Below are positions 44,659-53,821 of a stretch of 64,000 nucleotides of DNA, in pieces. Source of the stretch: CAZOAR01 sp964577985 (lineage in GTDB: Bacteria; Gemmatimonadota; CAZMKB01; CAZNLH01). Each line of letters opens with the position of its first letter. The stretch's first letter is position 1. The position numbers and the translations under genes were made by a program. The notes under the pieces were generated by a model. That model made no database searches, was not told where the DNA came from, and worked only from the letters and a program-made list of their open reading frames with translations. Location of the stretch: assembly GCA_964577985.1 (NCBI GenBank), contig CAZOAR010000007.1, positions 1 through 64,000 on the forward strand, given 5' to 3'.

Positions 44659-44858
44659 TGCAGGAGCACAGATGCGCCGCGACACACCCGGAGCGGAAGG
44701 CCACATGAATCTGACCGGTGTGATGGAATTCACCCGCCGCATTTATTATATTCCGTAAAACCACATACCGTTTGCGTCTTGCTGACCCCGCATCAGGGGA
44801 AGCAGGTGAGCCCGGGAGCTCCTGAGAGATTCTTCAATCGAAAAGACCGGTCGGCACA

Positions 44859-45566
44859 ATGGAACATTTGTCGCAGAATTCAAGCATTTCCGTAATCCTC
44901 CCCGCCTACAATGAGGAAGGCAATATAGCCAGGGCCGTTGATCACGCGCGAGCGGTCCTGCTCGACCTCGGGCTTGAATATGAGATCTTGGTTGTAGACG
45001 ACGGAAGCACCGACGCCACGGCGGAACTGGTGAGGGATTTGATCCCCACGCACTCATCATCCCTGCGTCTGCTGGAACACGAAGAAAACCGTGGTTATGG
45101 CGCCGCCCTCAAATCGGGCCTGAGAGAGGCAAAAGGGTCCCTCCTTTTCTTCACGGACTCTGACAGACAATTCGATGTCTCCGAGCTTGCAAGGCTGCTC
45201 GAGTGGATCGACACCTATACGATCGTTATCGGATACAGGAAAGACCGGCAGGACCATTTCTTCAGGAGAGCCATGGCCTGGGGCTGGGGCGTGCTCATTC
45301 GGTTCCTTTTCGATCTACAGGTGAGAGACATAGATTGTGCCTTCAAGCTCTTCCGACGCGAGGTGTTTGACGAGATATCCATCGACTCGATCGGCGCGTT
45401 CGTCAACAGTGAGATTCTCATCCGGGCCAAGAAGAAAGGGTTTACCATCAAGGAGGTCCCTGTGTCTCATTTTCCTCGGGAACTGGGAGTCCCGAGCGGC
45501 GCCAAGCCGAGGATAATCGGCCGGGCTTTCAGGGAGTTGTTGAAACTCTACAGGGAACTCAAATAA
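44859..45566 (+). CDS. Glycosyltransferase family 2 (polyprenyl-phosphate sugar synthase-like)
   Basis: The 235-residue product contains SVILPAYNEEGNIARAV, VVDDGSTDATAEL and FTDSDRQFDVSELARLL, with DIDCAFKLFRREVFDEI, so it is another DPM-synthase-type transferase. It has a possible hydrophobic hairpin near AMAWGWGVLIRFLFD. The ribosome site is weak. It is preceded by 200 bases without a gene, so it may start a second transcript with the next transferase. Confidence 0.87.
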   Translation: MEHLSQNSSISVILPAYNEEGNIARAVDHARAVLLDLGLEYEILVVDDGSTDATAELVRDLIPTHSSSLRLLEHEENRGYGAALKSGLREAKGSLLFFTDSDRQFDVSELARLLEWIDTYTIVIGYRKDRQDHFFRRAMAWGWGVLIRFLFDLQVRDIDCAFKLFRREVFDEISIDSIGAFVNSEILIRAKKKGFTIKEVPVSHFPRELGVPSGAKPRIIGRAFRELLKLYRELK

Positions 45567-45585
45567 CGGTCGAGGGATTGTGAAG

Positions 45586-46749
45586 ATGAAAGGGGACAAA
45601 CGTGTCACGGGGATCGTCGCAGCGTGCCCCTTCCCGAGCAGTCAGGGATCACAGGTCCTGATACGTCAACTGGCCAGCGCGCTATCACGCAGGGGGGAAT
45701 CTGTCCATATTATCACCTACCCGTTCGGAGATCTTCCTCCAGACCCTGGCTACACACTCCACAGGGCGCGTTCCCCTGTCCGGAACACCAAACTCGACCC
45801 CGGCCCGTCGTTTGCCAAACCGCTCCTGGATCTTACGCTGCTGCTGAAGGTTATCTCTATCATTGAGCGAGAGAGAATAACCGTCATTCATGGCCACAAC
45901 TACGAGGGAATCCTGGTCGCGTGGATGGCCGGCAGGTGGCTCGGCGTACCTGTGGTCTACCACTGCCACACACTCATGGCCGACGAGCTCCCAACCTACG
46001 CGAGTGGCAGCGCGATTCGAAGCGCCTCCCGTCTCTTCGGCTCCCTGGTCGACTCGATCACGTCAAGGATCCCGGACCATGTCATCGCGGTCTCAGAAGA
46101 GATTGTGGCGAAGATATCGGCCGCGAGAAGAAAAACGGGTGGGGTCACATATCTTCCTCCGGGGGTCGACCCGGAGGAGTGGAACGGCTTCAAGAAAGAG
46201 GAGAAAAAGGTGTCGGGTGGACCAAAGATCGTCTACGCCGGCAATCTCGCGGCATTTCAGAACATCCCGCATCTTCTCGACGCCCTTCGGATGGTTCGTG
46301 ATGAATTTCCGACTGTCCTCCTCGAGATCATCACTCCTTCAGACCCGGCAAAGGTGCTCGATCTCGCTCGATCCATGGGGGTGGACACGAACATCTCCAC
46401 GGTCGTGGAGAACAGGTTCCAGAAGATCGCACCCCGGCTCATGGGGGCTGATCTTGCCTGCTCGGCCAGGACAATCCGATCCGGCTTTCCGATAAAGCAC
46501 CTCAACTACATGGCGGCGGGGCTGCCGACGGTCTGTTACAGAAGCGCGGCAAAAGGGGTCGTTAACGGTGAAACGGGCCTCGTCGTGGAAGATAACGATG
46601 TCAGGGCGTTGAGCGATTCCATTCTCTGCCTGTTGAAGGAGATGGAACTGTGCCGCAGGATGGGGAAAAACGCGCGTGAAACCGCCTTCCGTGACTACGC
46701 ATGGGATGACCTTGCGGCCAGGGTGCAGGAAATCCATCGTTTTCTTTAG
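45586..46749 (+). CDS. Glycosyltransferase family 4
   Basis: GT-B transferase of 387 residues. GIVAACPFPSSQGSQVLIR is the N-terminal glycine-rich segment, THIHGHNYEG-like IHGHNYEGILVAWMAG and YLPPGVDPEEWN form the linker, and IVYAGNLAAFQNIPHLLDAL with FPIKHLNYMAAGLPTVCYRS the sugar-nucleotide domain. ATG 45586 has GAGGG nine bases before it; GTG 45580 is the alternative. Its last four bases overlap the convergent membrane-protein gene. Confidence 0.88.
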   Translation: MKGDKRVTGIVAACPFPSSQGSQVLIRQLASALSRRGESVHIITYPFGDLPPDPGYTLHRARSPVRNTKLDPGPSFAKPLLDLTLLLKVISIIERERITVIHGHNYEGILVAWMAGRWLGVPVVYHCHTLMADELPTYASGSAIRSASRLFGSLVDSITSRIPDHVIAVSEEIVAKISAARRKTGGVTYLPPGVDPEEWNGFKKEEKKVSGGPKIVYAGNLAAFQNIPHLLDALRMVRDEFPTVLLEIITPSDPAKVLDLARSMGVDTNISTVVENRFQKIAPRLMGADLACSARTIRSGFPIKHLNYMAAGLPTVCYRSAAKGVVNGETGLVVEDNDVRALSDSILCLLKEMELCRRMGKNARETAFRDYAWDDLAARVQEIHRFL

Positions 46750-47903
46750 TCGGCCTCGGGCTTCTCCAGAGAAGTGGCGACGAGTCCCCGGGTCCCGAAG
46801 CGGGTCATGATGACAGCCCCGAAACCTATCGTCATGGCGAGATAGCCAACCAGTCCACCCGTAAACCCCAGGGCGACCTTGACCGGCCACAAGATGCCAC
46901 CCGTGAGACCAACGACGGCCGCCAGGATATCGAAAATCAGGAGTGTGATAATGCCGATCGCCAGCGTTTTCTGCTCGGAAGATATCGGACCGGACAGCCT
47001 GCAGCTCACAAAGTTCCCCGCGAACATGGCTACGCCCAGGTATCCTAGAAAAGCTGCGGCAAAAACACCGAGCAGGCACAGGGGGATGATGAGAAAAAGG
47101 AGTGGGATGCCGATGATACTGACGCAGAGAACGATTGAGATCACCAGCAGCAGCGGCAGAAGCATTATCTCTCCAAGAAGCCCGACCACCCCGTTCTTGA
47201 CCAGATTACGGTCAACGGCCTCCGATACACGCCTGAGGGGTTTAGGAAAGAAGAAAAGAGCCCCTGCGCCAAAAAGGAGAAGGAGCCCGAGACATATGAT
47301 GCCCGCAAAGACGCTGACGCCCCGGTCGATAAATCCTCCGAAACTCTGGAGGCCGATGAATGGGCCTATCGTAACGCCGAAAGGGAATTTCCCGAAACCG
47401 ACCTCCTGATCGCCGATCTTGGCGCCCGGTCGCTTGTCTATCTCCCCGCCGAAGCATACAGCGGAGCCCCTGATATCTGCCGTCTCCTCGGCAATGAGAT
47501 CTCCACCGAACACGACAACATCTTCCGTCACAACGCCCGCTATGGTCGCACTTCCTCCAAAAACGACCACGCTGCCGGAGATCTTCTCGTCCTCCTCCAC
47601 GACCACGTCATCTCCGAACTTTACCAGTTCATTCCTCTTCCTGGTTGTACCAGCGTCCTTCTCCCAATCTTCGCTGTCGTCTATGATCGTGACGTTGAGC
47701 TCGCCCAGCCTTCGGATGTTCTCCTCGAGATCGTCCAGGTCAACCGTATCACCATCTATTATGGCGTGACTCTGGGTGATGATTATCTTTGTCGCGCCCT
47801 TTTCCCCTTTTCCGCCATCGCCGAAAGCGATACTCCCGGCCGCAAAGGAGACAAGAGTCATCACACCAAATCCTATTATCGCACCTGTTAATTTCCTGCC
47901 CAT
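46746..47903 (-). CDS. Bactofilin-like polymer-forming domain fused to membrane helices
   Basis: The 385-residue protein has a signal-like N-terminus, a roughly 70-residue linker, then short glycine-rich beta repeats (KISGSVVVFGGSATIAG, EDVVVFGGDLIAEETADIRG, SAVCFGGEI), which look like a bactofilin-type beta-helix. From about residue 195 there are five or six membrane helices. It is the last gene of the sigma/anti-sigma/DUF4097 group and 51 bases after the anti-sigma gene. Role unknown; a scaffold at the inner membrane is plausible. Confidence 0.7.
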   Translation of the reverse strand: MGRKLTGAIIGFGVMTLVSFAAGSIAFGDGGKGEKGATKIIITQSHAIIDGDTVDLDDLEENIRRLGELNVTIIDDSEDWEKDAGTTRKRNELVKFGDDVVVEEDEKISGSVVVFGGSATIAGVVTEDVVVFGGDLIAEETADIRGSAVCFGGEIDKRPGAKIGDQEVGFGKFPFGVTIGPFIGLQSFGGFIDRGVSVFAGIICLGLLLLFGAGALFFFPKPLRRVSEAVDRNLVKNGVVGLLGEIMLLPLLLVISIVLCVSIIGIPLLFLIIPLCLLGVFAAAFLGYLGVAMFAGNFVSCRLSGPISSEQKTLAIGIITLLIFDILAAVVGLTGGILWPVKVALGFTGGLVGYLAMTIGFGAVIMTRFGTRGLVATSLEKPEAD

Positions 47904-47954
47904 CTATCCTCCTGGCCTTATCCCTCGTTATTCACCGGACTTCGCTCCCCCGGC

Positions 47955-48662
47955 TCAGCATAAATGCATTGTCCTCGTCAATCCCGCGCCGCGACCCGAT
48001 GGGCCGCTCAAGCCCGGTTTCAACAACCTTGCCATTATTACGGTCGAGACAACCTCAATCATCGTGAGAACCGTTAGCATCAGCGCGAAGAAGGGATCCG
48101 ACACCGTTGTGAACGTCGCGTTGAGAAATATCCTGCCGACGAGGAGCAGCGAACTGACAATCCGCAGGTCTACCATGGCGGTCACCATCTCCACAACTCC
48201 TTTGACAGGACTCACACCGAGCCATTCCATCTCCCGCACGGCGCCCATAAATCCCCCTGTCATGATGGAGACAATCCTCCCGGATCCGTTGATTACCAGA
48301 AAAAGAGAAAGAGCGGACAGGGCCGTCAGTGACAAGCCATATGCCAGTCCCGGCCTGCCCCCGAACACTGCCCGCCACACTGGGACGTGCTCCTCTGCCG
48401 GGAACTTCAACTCGTTCAGGACAAGAGAGTTGAAGTCGGCGGACGGTTCTTCCAGCGGCATCCCGTCAAGCCCCGAGAAGAGGAGGGCAAGAACCTCCAT
48501 CTCGGTCCTGCACGCGCTGCAACCCTCAAGATGGCGCTCCAGGGCCCGCTTTTCTCCCTCGGGAAGCGCTTCGTCAAGATACAACTGAATCGCCTCTTCG
48601 AATCTTCCGCAGATCTCTTTCACTCCAACTAATCCCTTCAGCACTCCACTTGCTTCATGCAA
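47955..48662 (-). CDS. Zinc-finger anti-sigma factor (membrane-bound)
   Basis: The 235-residue product has an N-terminal ASD-like segment with the H-x3-C-x2-C motif in RHLEGCSACRTEM, which binds zinc and holds the sigma factor. Membrane helices follow (AYGLSLTALSALSLFLVI and PFFALMLTVLTMIEVVSTVIM). It lies two genes after an ECF sigma factor, with the DUF4097 gene between them. The ATG is three bases after the upstream stop, whose AGGAAA can serve as ribosome site. A GTG start 13 codons later is also possible. Confidence 0.83.
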   Translation of the reverse strand: MHEASGVLKGLVGVKEICGRFEEAIQLYLDEALPEGEKRALERHLEGCSACRTEMEVLALLFSGLDGMPLEEPSADFNSLVLNELKFPAEEHVPVWRAVFGGRPGLAYGLSLTALSALSLFLVINGSGRIVSIMTGGFMGAVREMEWLGVSPVKGVVEMVTAMVDLRIVSSLLLVGRIFLNATFTTVSDPFFALMLTVLTMIEVVSTVIMARLLKPGLSGPSGRGAGLTRTMHLC

Positions 48663-48664
48663 GT

Positions 48665-49735
48665 CTATTTCCTGTCTCCCCTTATCTCCACATCACCACT
48701 TACGGTGTCGATCGACAGTCCCACCTTCCCCTCCCCCGTGACGGCCCTCATGGAGGAGTTCGATATCTCTATTATCTTCAACCCTTCGATCTCGGTTTTC
48801 AACTCGCCGGAAACACTCTCCAGGTCTATGGCAAGATCGGTCTCAGCGGGAATACGCAACCCTGCATCGCCACTGATGGAACTGATTTCGCTTTCCCGTA
48901 CAGGCCCATCATCGAAGGAGACCTCTATGTCGCCGCTGATATTGTCGATGGAAAGCCCTTTCGTGATGCCCTCCAGGCTGATGTCGCCCGAGATGAGGTC
49001 GAGCGTAACATATCCCTTGATCGCCTCCCCGGTTACGTCACTGCTCGTTCCGTCTACATCCACATTCCCCCCTATCCCCAGCAGCGAAACATGGCCGCTC
49101 GTATTGTCGACACGAACATTGCCCCCACACACCTTCACGACAACTTCGCCGCTCGTATTGTCGACGGTGACATCGCCGGCTACACGTTTCAAATCCACAC
49201 TGCCACTCGTCCCATCCACACTCACGTCTCCTCCAAGCGAATCGCCAGTCACTCCTCCGCTGGTCACATCCAGCGATACGTCCCCTGCGACATTGCCGAT
49301 ATCCACCCCCGAGGAAGTCGCGTCAACGGTGACATCGAGACCGGCTGGAAGAGAGATGTCAAAATCCACCCAGCTGTCTTGATCGTCATCGTTATTCTCG
49401 AAGATACAAGAGAAGAAACCATCCTTTCCCGGAAATCTGGCGACGACATCCAACCTGTCACCATGCCGCTTCATCTCCACGGTCAACTTCTCGAGTGCCT
49501 TTTTCGCCTCCTCTTCCTCTCCCCGGGCGTTCTTCACCGCCTTCACGCTAACCCGGTTCCCTTCGATTCCGGTTATTCTTATATTCCCCGACAGCGTCTC
49601 AACGTGAAACGTCTGCCCACCCGCAAAATCCTCTTCAAACTCCAGGGTCTCACTGTATACATCGGCTCGCATCAGACCGGGCAGACTCGTCAGGGCGATG
49701 GTCAGTATGGCGGGCAGGAACCTGTTAAAGATCAT
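48665..49735 (-). CDS. Exported DUF4097 beta-repeat protein
   Basis: The start at 49735 (MIFNRFLPAILTIALTSLPG) has AAGGAG six bases upstream and a signal peptide cut near MRADVY, giving 356 residues. The rest is a long series of 15-20 residue strands with recurring GDV, TSG and SGDI units (for example VDNTSGEVVV, VDGTSSDVTG, IDNISGDIEVSF), the DUF4097 right-handed beta-helix. Such proteins often accompany ECF sigma factors. It is probably periplasmic or surface-exposed; binding partner unknown. Confidence 0.83.
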   Translation of the reverse strand: MIFNRFLPAILTIALTSLPGLMRADVYSETLEFEEDFAGGQTFHVETLSGNIRITGIEGNRVSVKAVKNARGEEEEAKKALEKLTVEMKRHGDRLDVVARFPGKDGFFSCIFENNDDDQDSWVDFDISLPAGLDVTVDATSSGVDIGNVAGDVSLDVTSGGVTGDSLGGDVSVDGTSGSVDLKRVAGDVTVDNTSGEVVVKVCGGNVRVDNTSGHVSLLGIGGNVDVDGTSSDVTGEAIKGYVTLDLISGDISLEGITKGLSIDNISGDIEVSFDDGPVRESEISSISGDAGLRIPAETDLAIDLESVSGELKTEIEGLKIIEISNSSMRAVTGEGKVGLSIDTVSGDVEIRGDRK

Positions 49736-49835
49736 CCTGTTCTCCTTGATATTCACCCGGTATGTATAACCGGGAATGTCTGTTCGATCAACTCTCTTAT
49801 AAGAACGAGAATGCCGCAGGAAAGGTTTCAACAAT

Positions 49836-50408
49836 CTATTCATCCTCAATTATGCGCAATTTCTTCCTCAAGATGCGTCTGCCGCGAAAAAGGAGCGTTT
49901 TAACTGTGCCGAGGGGGAGATCGGTTACCTCGACAATCTCCTCGTAGCTCATGTCCTCGATGTGGCGAAGCACAATTACCCGACGATATTCCACGGGGAG
50001 TTCCATGATGGCTTCTTTTATCTTTTCACCGAGCTCGAGCGATTCGACACGATCAAGGGCGTTTTCACCGGGCGATGCTATCTGGACGGTTATCTCGTCT
50101 TCATCTGCCTCGATCGGGGCGTCGAGAGAATAGATTTTCTGCCTGTTTTTTCTGAGGTGGTCGATCGTCAGGTTGTTGGCTATCTTAAAGAGCCAGCTCG
50201 AGAATTTGTAGTCGGGATTATAGGATGAGAGCGATCTATACAGCTTGATGAATGTCTCCTGTGAGAGATCATTTGCCGTCTCATTGTCCCTGACCATACG
50301 AACGATCACCGTGTATATGCCCTTCTTGTACCTGTCGATGAGTTCGTTGAACGCTCCTTCGTCCCCTTTGAGAGAGCGCTTTACAAGTTCCTGGTCGGTT
50401 CGGCTCAA
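49836..50408 (-). CDS. ECF-type RNA polymerase sigma factor
   Basis: RpoE-like sigma of 190 residues. DQELVKRSLKGDEGAFNELIDRYKKGIY and DLSQETFIKLYRSL are sigma2, with FSSWLFKIANNLTIDHLRK binding the -10; LPVEYRRVIVLRHIEDMSYEEI and LPLGTVKTLLFRGRR are sigma4. The open frame extends into the TonB gene, but GGAGAG five bases before TTG at 50408 gives the normal family size, so I place the start there. It heads a set with an anti-sigma factor, a DUF4097 protein and a bactofilin-like protein. Confidence 0.9.
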   Translation of the reverse strand: MSRTDQELVKRSLKGDEGAFNELIDRYKKGIYTVIVRMVRDNETANDLSQETFIKLYRSLSSYNPDYKFSSWLFKIANNLTIDHLRKNRQKIYSLDAPIEADEDEITVQIASPGENALDRVESLELGEKIKEAIMELPVEYRRVIVLRHIEDMSYEEIVEVTDLPLGTVKTLLFRGRRILRKKLRIIEDE

Positions 50409-50520
50409 ATCAACTCTCCGGGCGCTGCATCGCTTTCTGTTCCGGGAACCGTCCGTCCCTCCTTTTCGAGGGCAGACAACCTCGTCGTTGTCGGGGCTGA
50501 TCACTTCGACGGAGACCCGT

Positions 50521-53500
50521 TCAGAATCGCACTTCGACGCCGATTCTGAATAACCGTGGTATGTCGAAATTCCCGGAGTCAGCGTCATATGCCCCACTGG
50601 AGAGGATCGCCATCGCCAACTCCTCCTCGACGGTTACTGTCCCGTCGCCATTGATGTCGAGCCGACGGATCAACTCTTCCCGGTCCGCTTCATCCTGGTC
50701 TCCGTCGCCGTCGATATCCGAAGGCGTCCGGGAGGGATCGTTCGGACTCACATAATCTCCCGGATCTGACAGTCCCATATAGTCCAGTGCATCGCTGATA
50801 GTATTTCCGTCCGTGTATGGACTGCCGCTCGTCTGGTAGAGACCATTCACCACGCCGGAACCAGCCACGGCATCCGCCTGGTTCGCGCTCAGATTGACCG
50901 CGCCGAACAGGTTTCTGATGTCCGCAAAGAGGGTATAATCGAGCCCGCCAAGGGCAAAGCCCTTCGTCAACCTCAGGTTGGTTATCGACGCCCAGCCGCT
51001 TTCGCTGTTTTCGATATCCTCCACGAACTCATAGCCGCCCGAAGTCGCGTATGGTCGCCCGCTGTGCGCCTGAAATGTGAGGCCGCAGCCCGTTTTAGAG
51101 AGGATCATCCCCGCTATCTTCCCTCGCATGAAGTCGCCGGGAAACCTGCCATCCAGAACAAGGTCGACGGTGTGAGTCTGGTCGAAGTCATTGAGGGTCT
51201 TCTCAACAGGAGGAAGAGGGGGGCTGTCTCCAACCACAAACCGGCCTTCGTTTCTAACAAAATCCTCCGGATTATTGCCGGTTCCTTCCGAACGGAGCAG
51301 CGAATAGGCGAGGTTCGCCGAAAGATATTCGCCGAAACGCTTCCTCAGTGCGACATCCAGCCCGCGTGCATTGCCGACATCATCGTTGGTGAAAACCGGG
51401 ACATAACGGGCGGACTGCTCCTGCAGGACGTATCTGGCGGCAACATTACGCTCGAAGTCCTTGTTGTAGAAGGCGAGGTCGAGCGCCCAGTCCTCCAGAA
51501 AGAGGGCGGTAGCACCGATTTCGTAGAATGTAGTCTTCCTGAAGCGAAGGTCCGGATTTCCGAAAACAGCGCTGGTGCTCCCCTCCTCGTCGATATCAAC
51601 GTTGATGGCGTCATACAGGTTACTGAATTGAGGGACCTGGTAGCTGATCCCCGTTTCACACCTGAGGCTCATAACACTGCCCAGCGCGACCGAGGCCCCA
51701 AGACTTGGGGCCGCTTCGGTCTTCCTGTTCGGCCTTGTCTTTCCAGAGTATTGGTTTCCGAAGATGACCGGGTAATCGGCTCCCGCGTAGAAAGAATCGA
51801 GCCTGAGGCCGAGGTCAATCAGGAGGTCATCCAGTTCCATTCGACTCTGTAGATAGAAGGACTCCATGTCGGGCTCGGCGTGTGAATAGTCGAGGAAAGT
51901 GGACGTAGACAGATTGGAGCTGTACTTATCGAGATTCCAGGTCTTTACTTCCGCACCCGCCTTCGCGCTGATCCTGCCTCGAAATCGACTCTTGATGTCG
52001 ACGCGGAAATCGTTTCTATCCTCCCTGTTGTTGTAGATAAAATCATTGAATCCCTTGTTCTGGTCCCGGAAGTTCATCTGAACACCGAAGGGGTTATCCC
52101 CCCGTTGACTGTCCGCCTGTGTGACGCCTTGAAACCGTTCCGCCTGCTCCATGCTTTGCGCGAAGAGATCATCCGCGAATATCGGCACATCGCCGAACAT
52201 GAAGTTCATGAAAGAACTCTGGTCGTGATAACCCTCGCTCACCCCCGGGGCGGTTATCCTCGCGCTGGTGGAATCGAAAGGCGCGAAGAGATCTCCATTA
52301 TGCCGCTCGAACCGTTGAATACCGGCCCTGAATGAGACATCGATACCCGACTTGTTCACGGTGCCGAAGGTGTGGTCGACCCCGAAGATAGCGAGTCGAT
52401 TCCTGTTTACGTACCCCTGGTTTCTCTCCTCCGTCCAGAACATCCTGCTACGATCGAAGATAATCCCCTGTTCCCTGTCCTCGAAGAAACTGGCCATCAG
52501 ACTGGTCCCGGGAAGGGGTCTCCATGTGGCCTTTCCGTGGAATCGCAACTCGTCGCCCTGGTCTCCGGGGAGACGCCCCTCGAAGTCCTTCCCGCCGAAG
52601 CGACGCTTCCGCAAATCTGTCAGATTCATTATCGGCAGACCGGCATCGGCGCCGTTCATCATGTCGACAAGATCGAGATCGTGCCCCAGCCAGTCACGGA
52701 CCTCGGCGGAGTTGCTGTAACGCGCGGCGACATCGAACAGGTCATCCGTCGTGCCCTTGAATCCCGATGCCCTCGGCCGCCTGTCTCCTTGTCCGATGGC
52801 GTCGCCCGACAGGAAGAACGTGAGATTATCAAGAACGGGAACAGGACCCCCGATATTGAACTGCAACTGGTTGAACCCGTAGTTGGACGAAGAGGGATTC
52901 AGCTCCTCCGTCTCGAAGCGAACCCCACCCGATAAAGCGAATCCGCCCGTACGCGTAACGATGTTTATAACGCCCGACTGGGCACCCCCATACTCCGCGC
53001 TGGGGTTTCCGGGGAGCAGATCTATCTCCTCAATGCCGAACTCCGGCACGTCGAGGAGGTTTTGGTCGGTCTCATAGCGCCTGACATCTATTCCGTCGAT
53101 ATAGACAATGTTCTCTCCGGGTCTGCCTCCGCGAACGCTGATCGCGTATTGCGGGTCCAGGGCGTCACCGATTCGAACCGTTCCCGCCTGAAGGGTCACC
53201 AGATCCCTGTAGCTGTCGACAGGCAGGGCCTGCATCGATCCGGAGGTCATGACATGCTTTGTCGATGCTCCCCCTGTTGCCACGGCAGGCCTCTTTTCGA
53301 CGACCCTCTCGGGGAGTTCGACAATAGTGGATTCGAGCAGGAAAGTGGTCTTCACAGTCTCGCCCGCGAAGGCCCTCAGGTTTGTCGTCACGACGGTCTG
53401 ATACCCCGTCCGTTCTGCCCGGACCGTCCAGAGACCCGCGGGGATGTTCGGCAGGAGACAGATTCCCTTACTATCCGTGATCGCGCTACCGGGCAGGCCC

Positions 53501-53667
53501 TCGATCGTCACCATTACGCCGCTGATCGGCATGGCAGTGTCCGCGGCCCTGATCCGGACTTCGACATCGCCCGTTGTAGCGCACCGGAGACCGGTCGAGG
53601 TCAAACACCCGGGAAACACCAGGAGCGCAGTAATGACGGAGGTCTTGAGCAGGTTCTCGATCCTCAT
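50521..53667 (-). CDS. TonB-dependent outer-membrane receptor with carboxypeptidase-like N-domain and EF-hand insert
   Basis: The 1048-residue receptor starts at 53667 (AGGAGG upstream; signal peptide about 1-30). A carboxypeptidase-regulatory-like domain (about 35-120: ISGVMVTIEGLPGSAITDSKG) is followed by the plug (SVRGGRPGENIVYIDGIDVR) and a 22-strand barrel ending LFRIGVEVRF. Near the C-terminus two EF-hand-like loops, DIDGDGDQDEAD and DINGDGTVTVEE, interrupt a surface loop. It is upstream of the ECF sigma gene. The ligand is unknown; no iron-transport genes lie nearby. Confidence 0.9.
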   Translation of the reverse strand: MRIENLLKTSVITALLVFPGCLTSTGLRCATTGDVEVRIRAADTAMPISGVMVTIEGLPGSAITDSKGICLLPNIPAGLWTVRAERTGYQTVVTTNLRAFAGETVKTTFLLESTIVELPERVVEKRPAVATGGASTKHVMTSGSMQALPVDSYRDLVTLQAGTVRIGDALDPQYAISVRGGRPGENIVYIDGIDVRRYETDQNLLDVPEFGIEEIDLLPGNPSAEYGGAQSGVINIVTRTGGFALSGGVRFETEELNPSSSNYGFNQLQFNIGGPVPVLDNLTFFLSGDAIGQGDRRPRASGFKGTTDDLFDVAARYSNSAEVRDWLGHDLDLVDMMNGADAGLPIMNLTDLRKRRFGGKDFEGRLPGDQGDELRFHGKATWRPLPGTSLMASFFEDREQGIIFDRSRMFWTEERNQGYVNRNRLAIFGVDHTFGTVNKSGIDVSFRAGIQRFERHNGDLFAPFDSTSARITAPGVSEGYHDQSSFMNFMFGDVPIFADDLFAQSMEQAERFQGVTQADSQRGDNPFGVQMNFRDQNKGFNDFIYNNREDRNDFRVDIKSRFRGRISAKAGAEVKTWNLDKYSSNLSTSTFLDYSHAEPDMESFYLQSRMELDDLLIDLGLRLDSFYAGADYPVIFGNQYSGKTRPNRKTEAAPSLGASVALGSVMSLRCETGISYQVPQFSNLYDAINVDIDEEGSTSAVFGNPDLRFRKTTFYEIGATALFLEDWALDLAFYNKDFERNVAARYVLQEQSARYVPVFTNDDVGNARGLDVALRKRFGEYLSANLAYSLLRSEGTGNNPEDFVRNEGRFVVGDSPPLPPVEKTLNDFDQTHTVDLVLDGRFPGDFMRGKIAGMILSKTGCGLTFQAHSGRPYATSGGYEFVEDIENSESGWASITNLRLTKGFALGGLDYTLFADIRNLFGAVNLSANQADAVAGSGVVNGLYQTSGSPYTDGNTISDALDYMGLSDPGDYVSPNDPSRTPSDIDGDGDQDEADREELIRRLDINGDGTVTVEEELAMAILSSGAYDADSGNFDIPRLFRIGVEVRF

Positions 53668-53785
53668 TTCGGCCTCCTGTTCGGTTATCAAACTATTTCG
53701 AGCCACTCGACTCAAACCGGAAGGGTGCTGCTTCGAAGCCAGTCATGGCAAACAGCGAGAACGTATGCCCTTGACGCGCGCGATG

Positions 53786-53814
53786 TTGCACGAACCGGTA
53801 CCTATAGTTATATT
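53786..53814 (+). promoter_or_regulatory. Promoter placed for a leaderless transcript
   Basis: TTGCAC at 53786-53791 and TATATT at 53809-53814 are 17 bases apart. The ATG of the next gene is at 53822, only seven bases after the -10, so the message would begin at or next to the start codon. Confidence 0.5.
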
Positions 53815-53821
53815 TCTGTTC

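Noticed and set aside
48650..49903. 417-codon plus-strand frame opposite the DUF4097 gene
   Set aside because: It mirrors the repeats of the minus-strand gene and has no domain of its own.
53062..53821. Extended N-terminus for the holin-like protein
   Set aside because: The upstream part is antisense to the TonB receptor; the family-length protein starts at 53822 beside a promoter.
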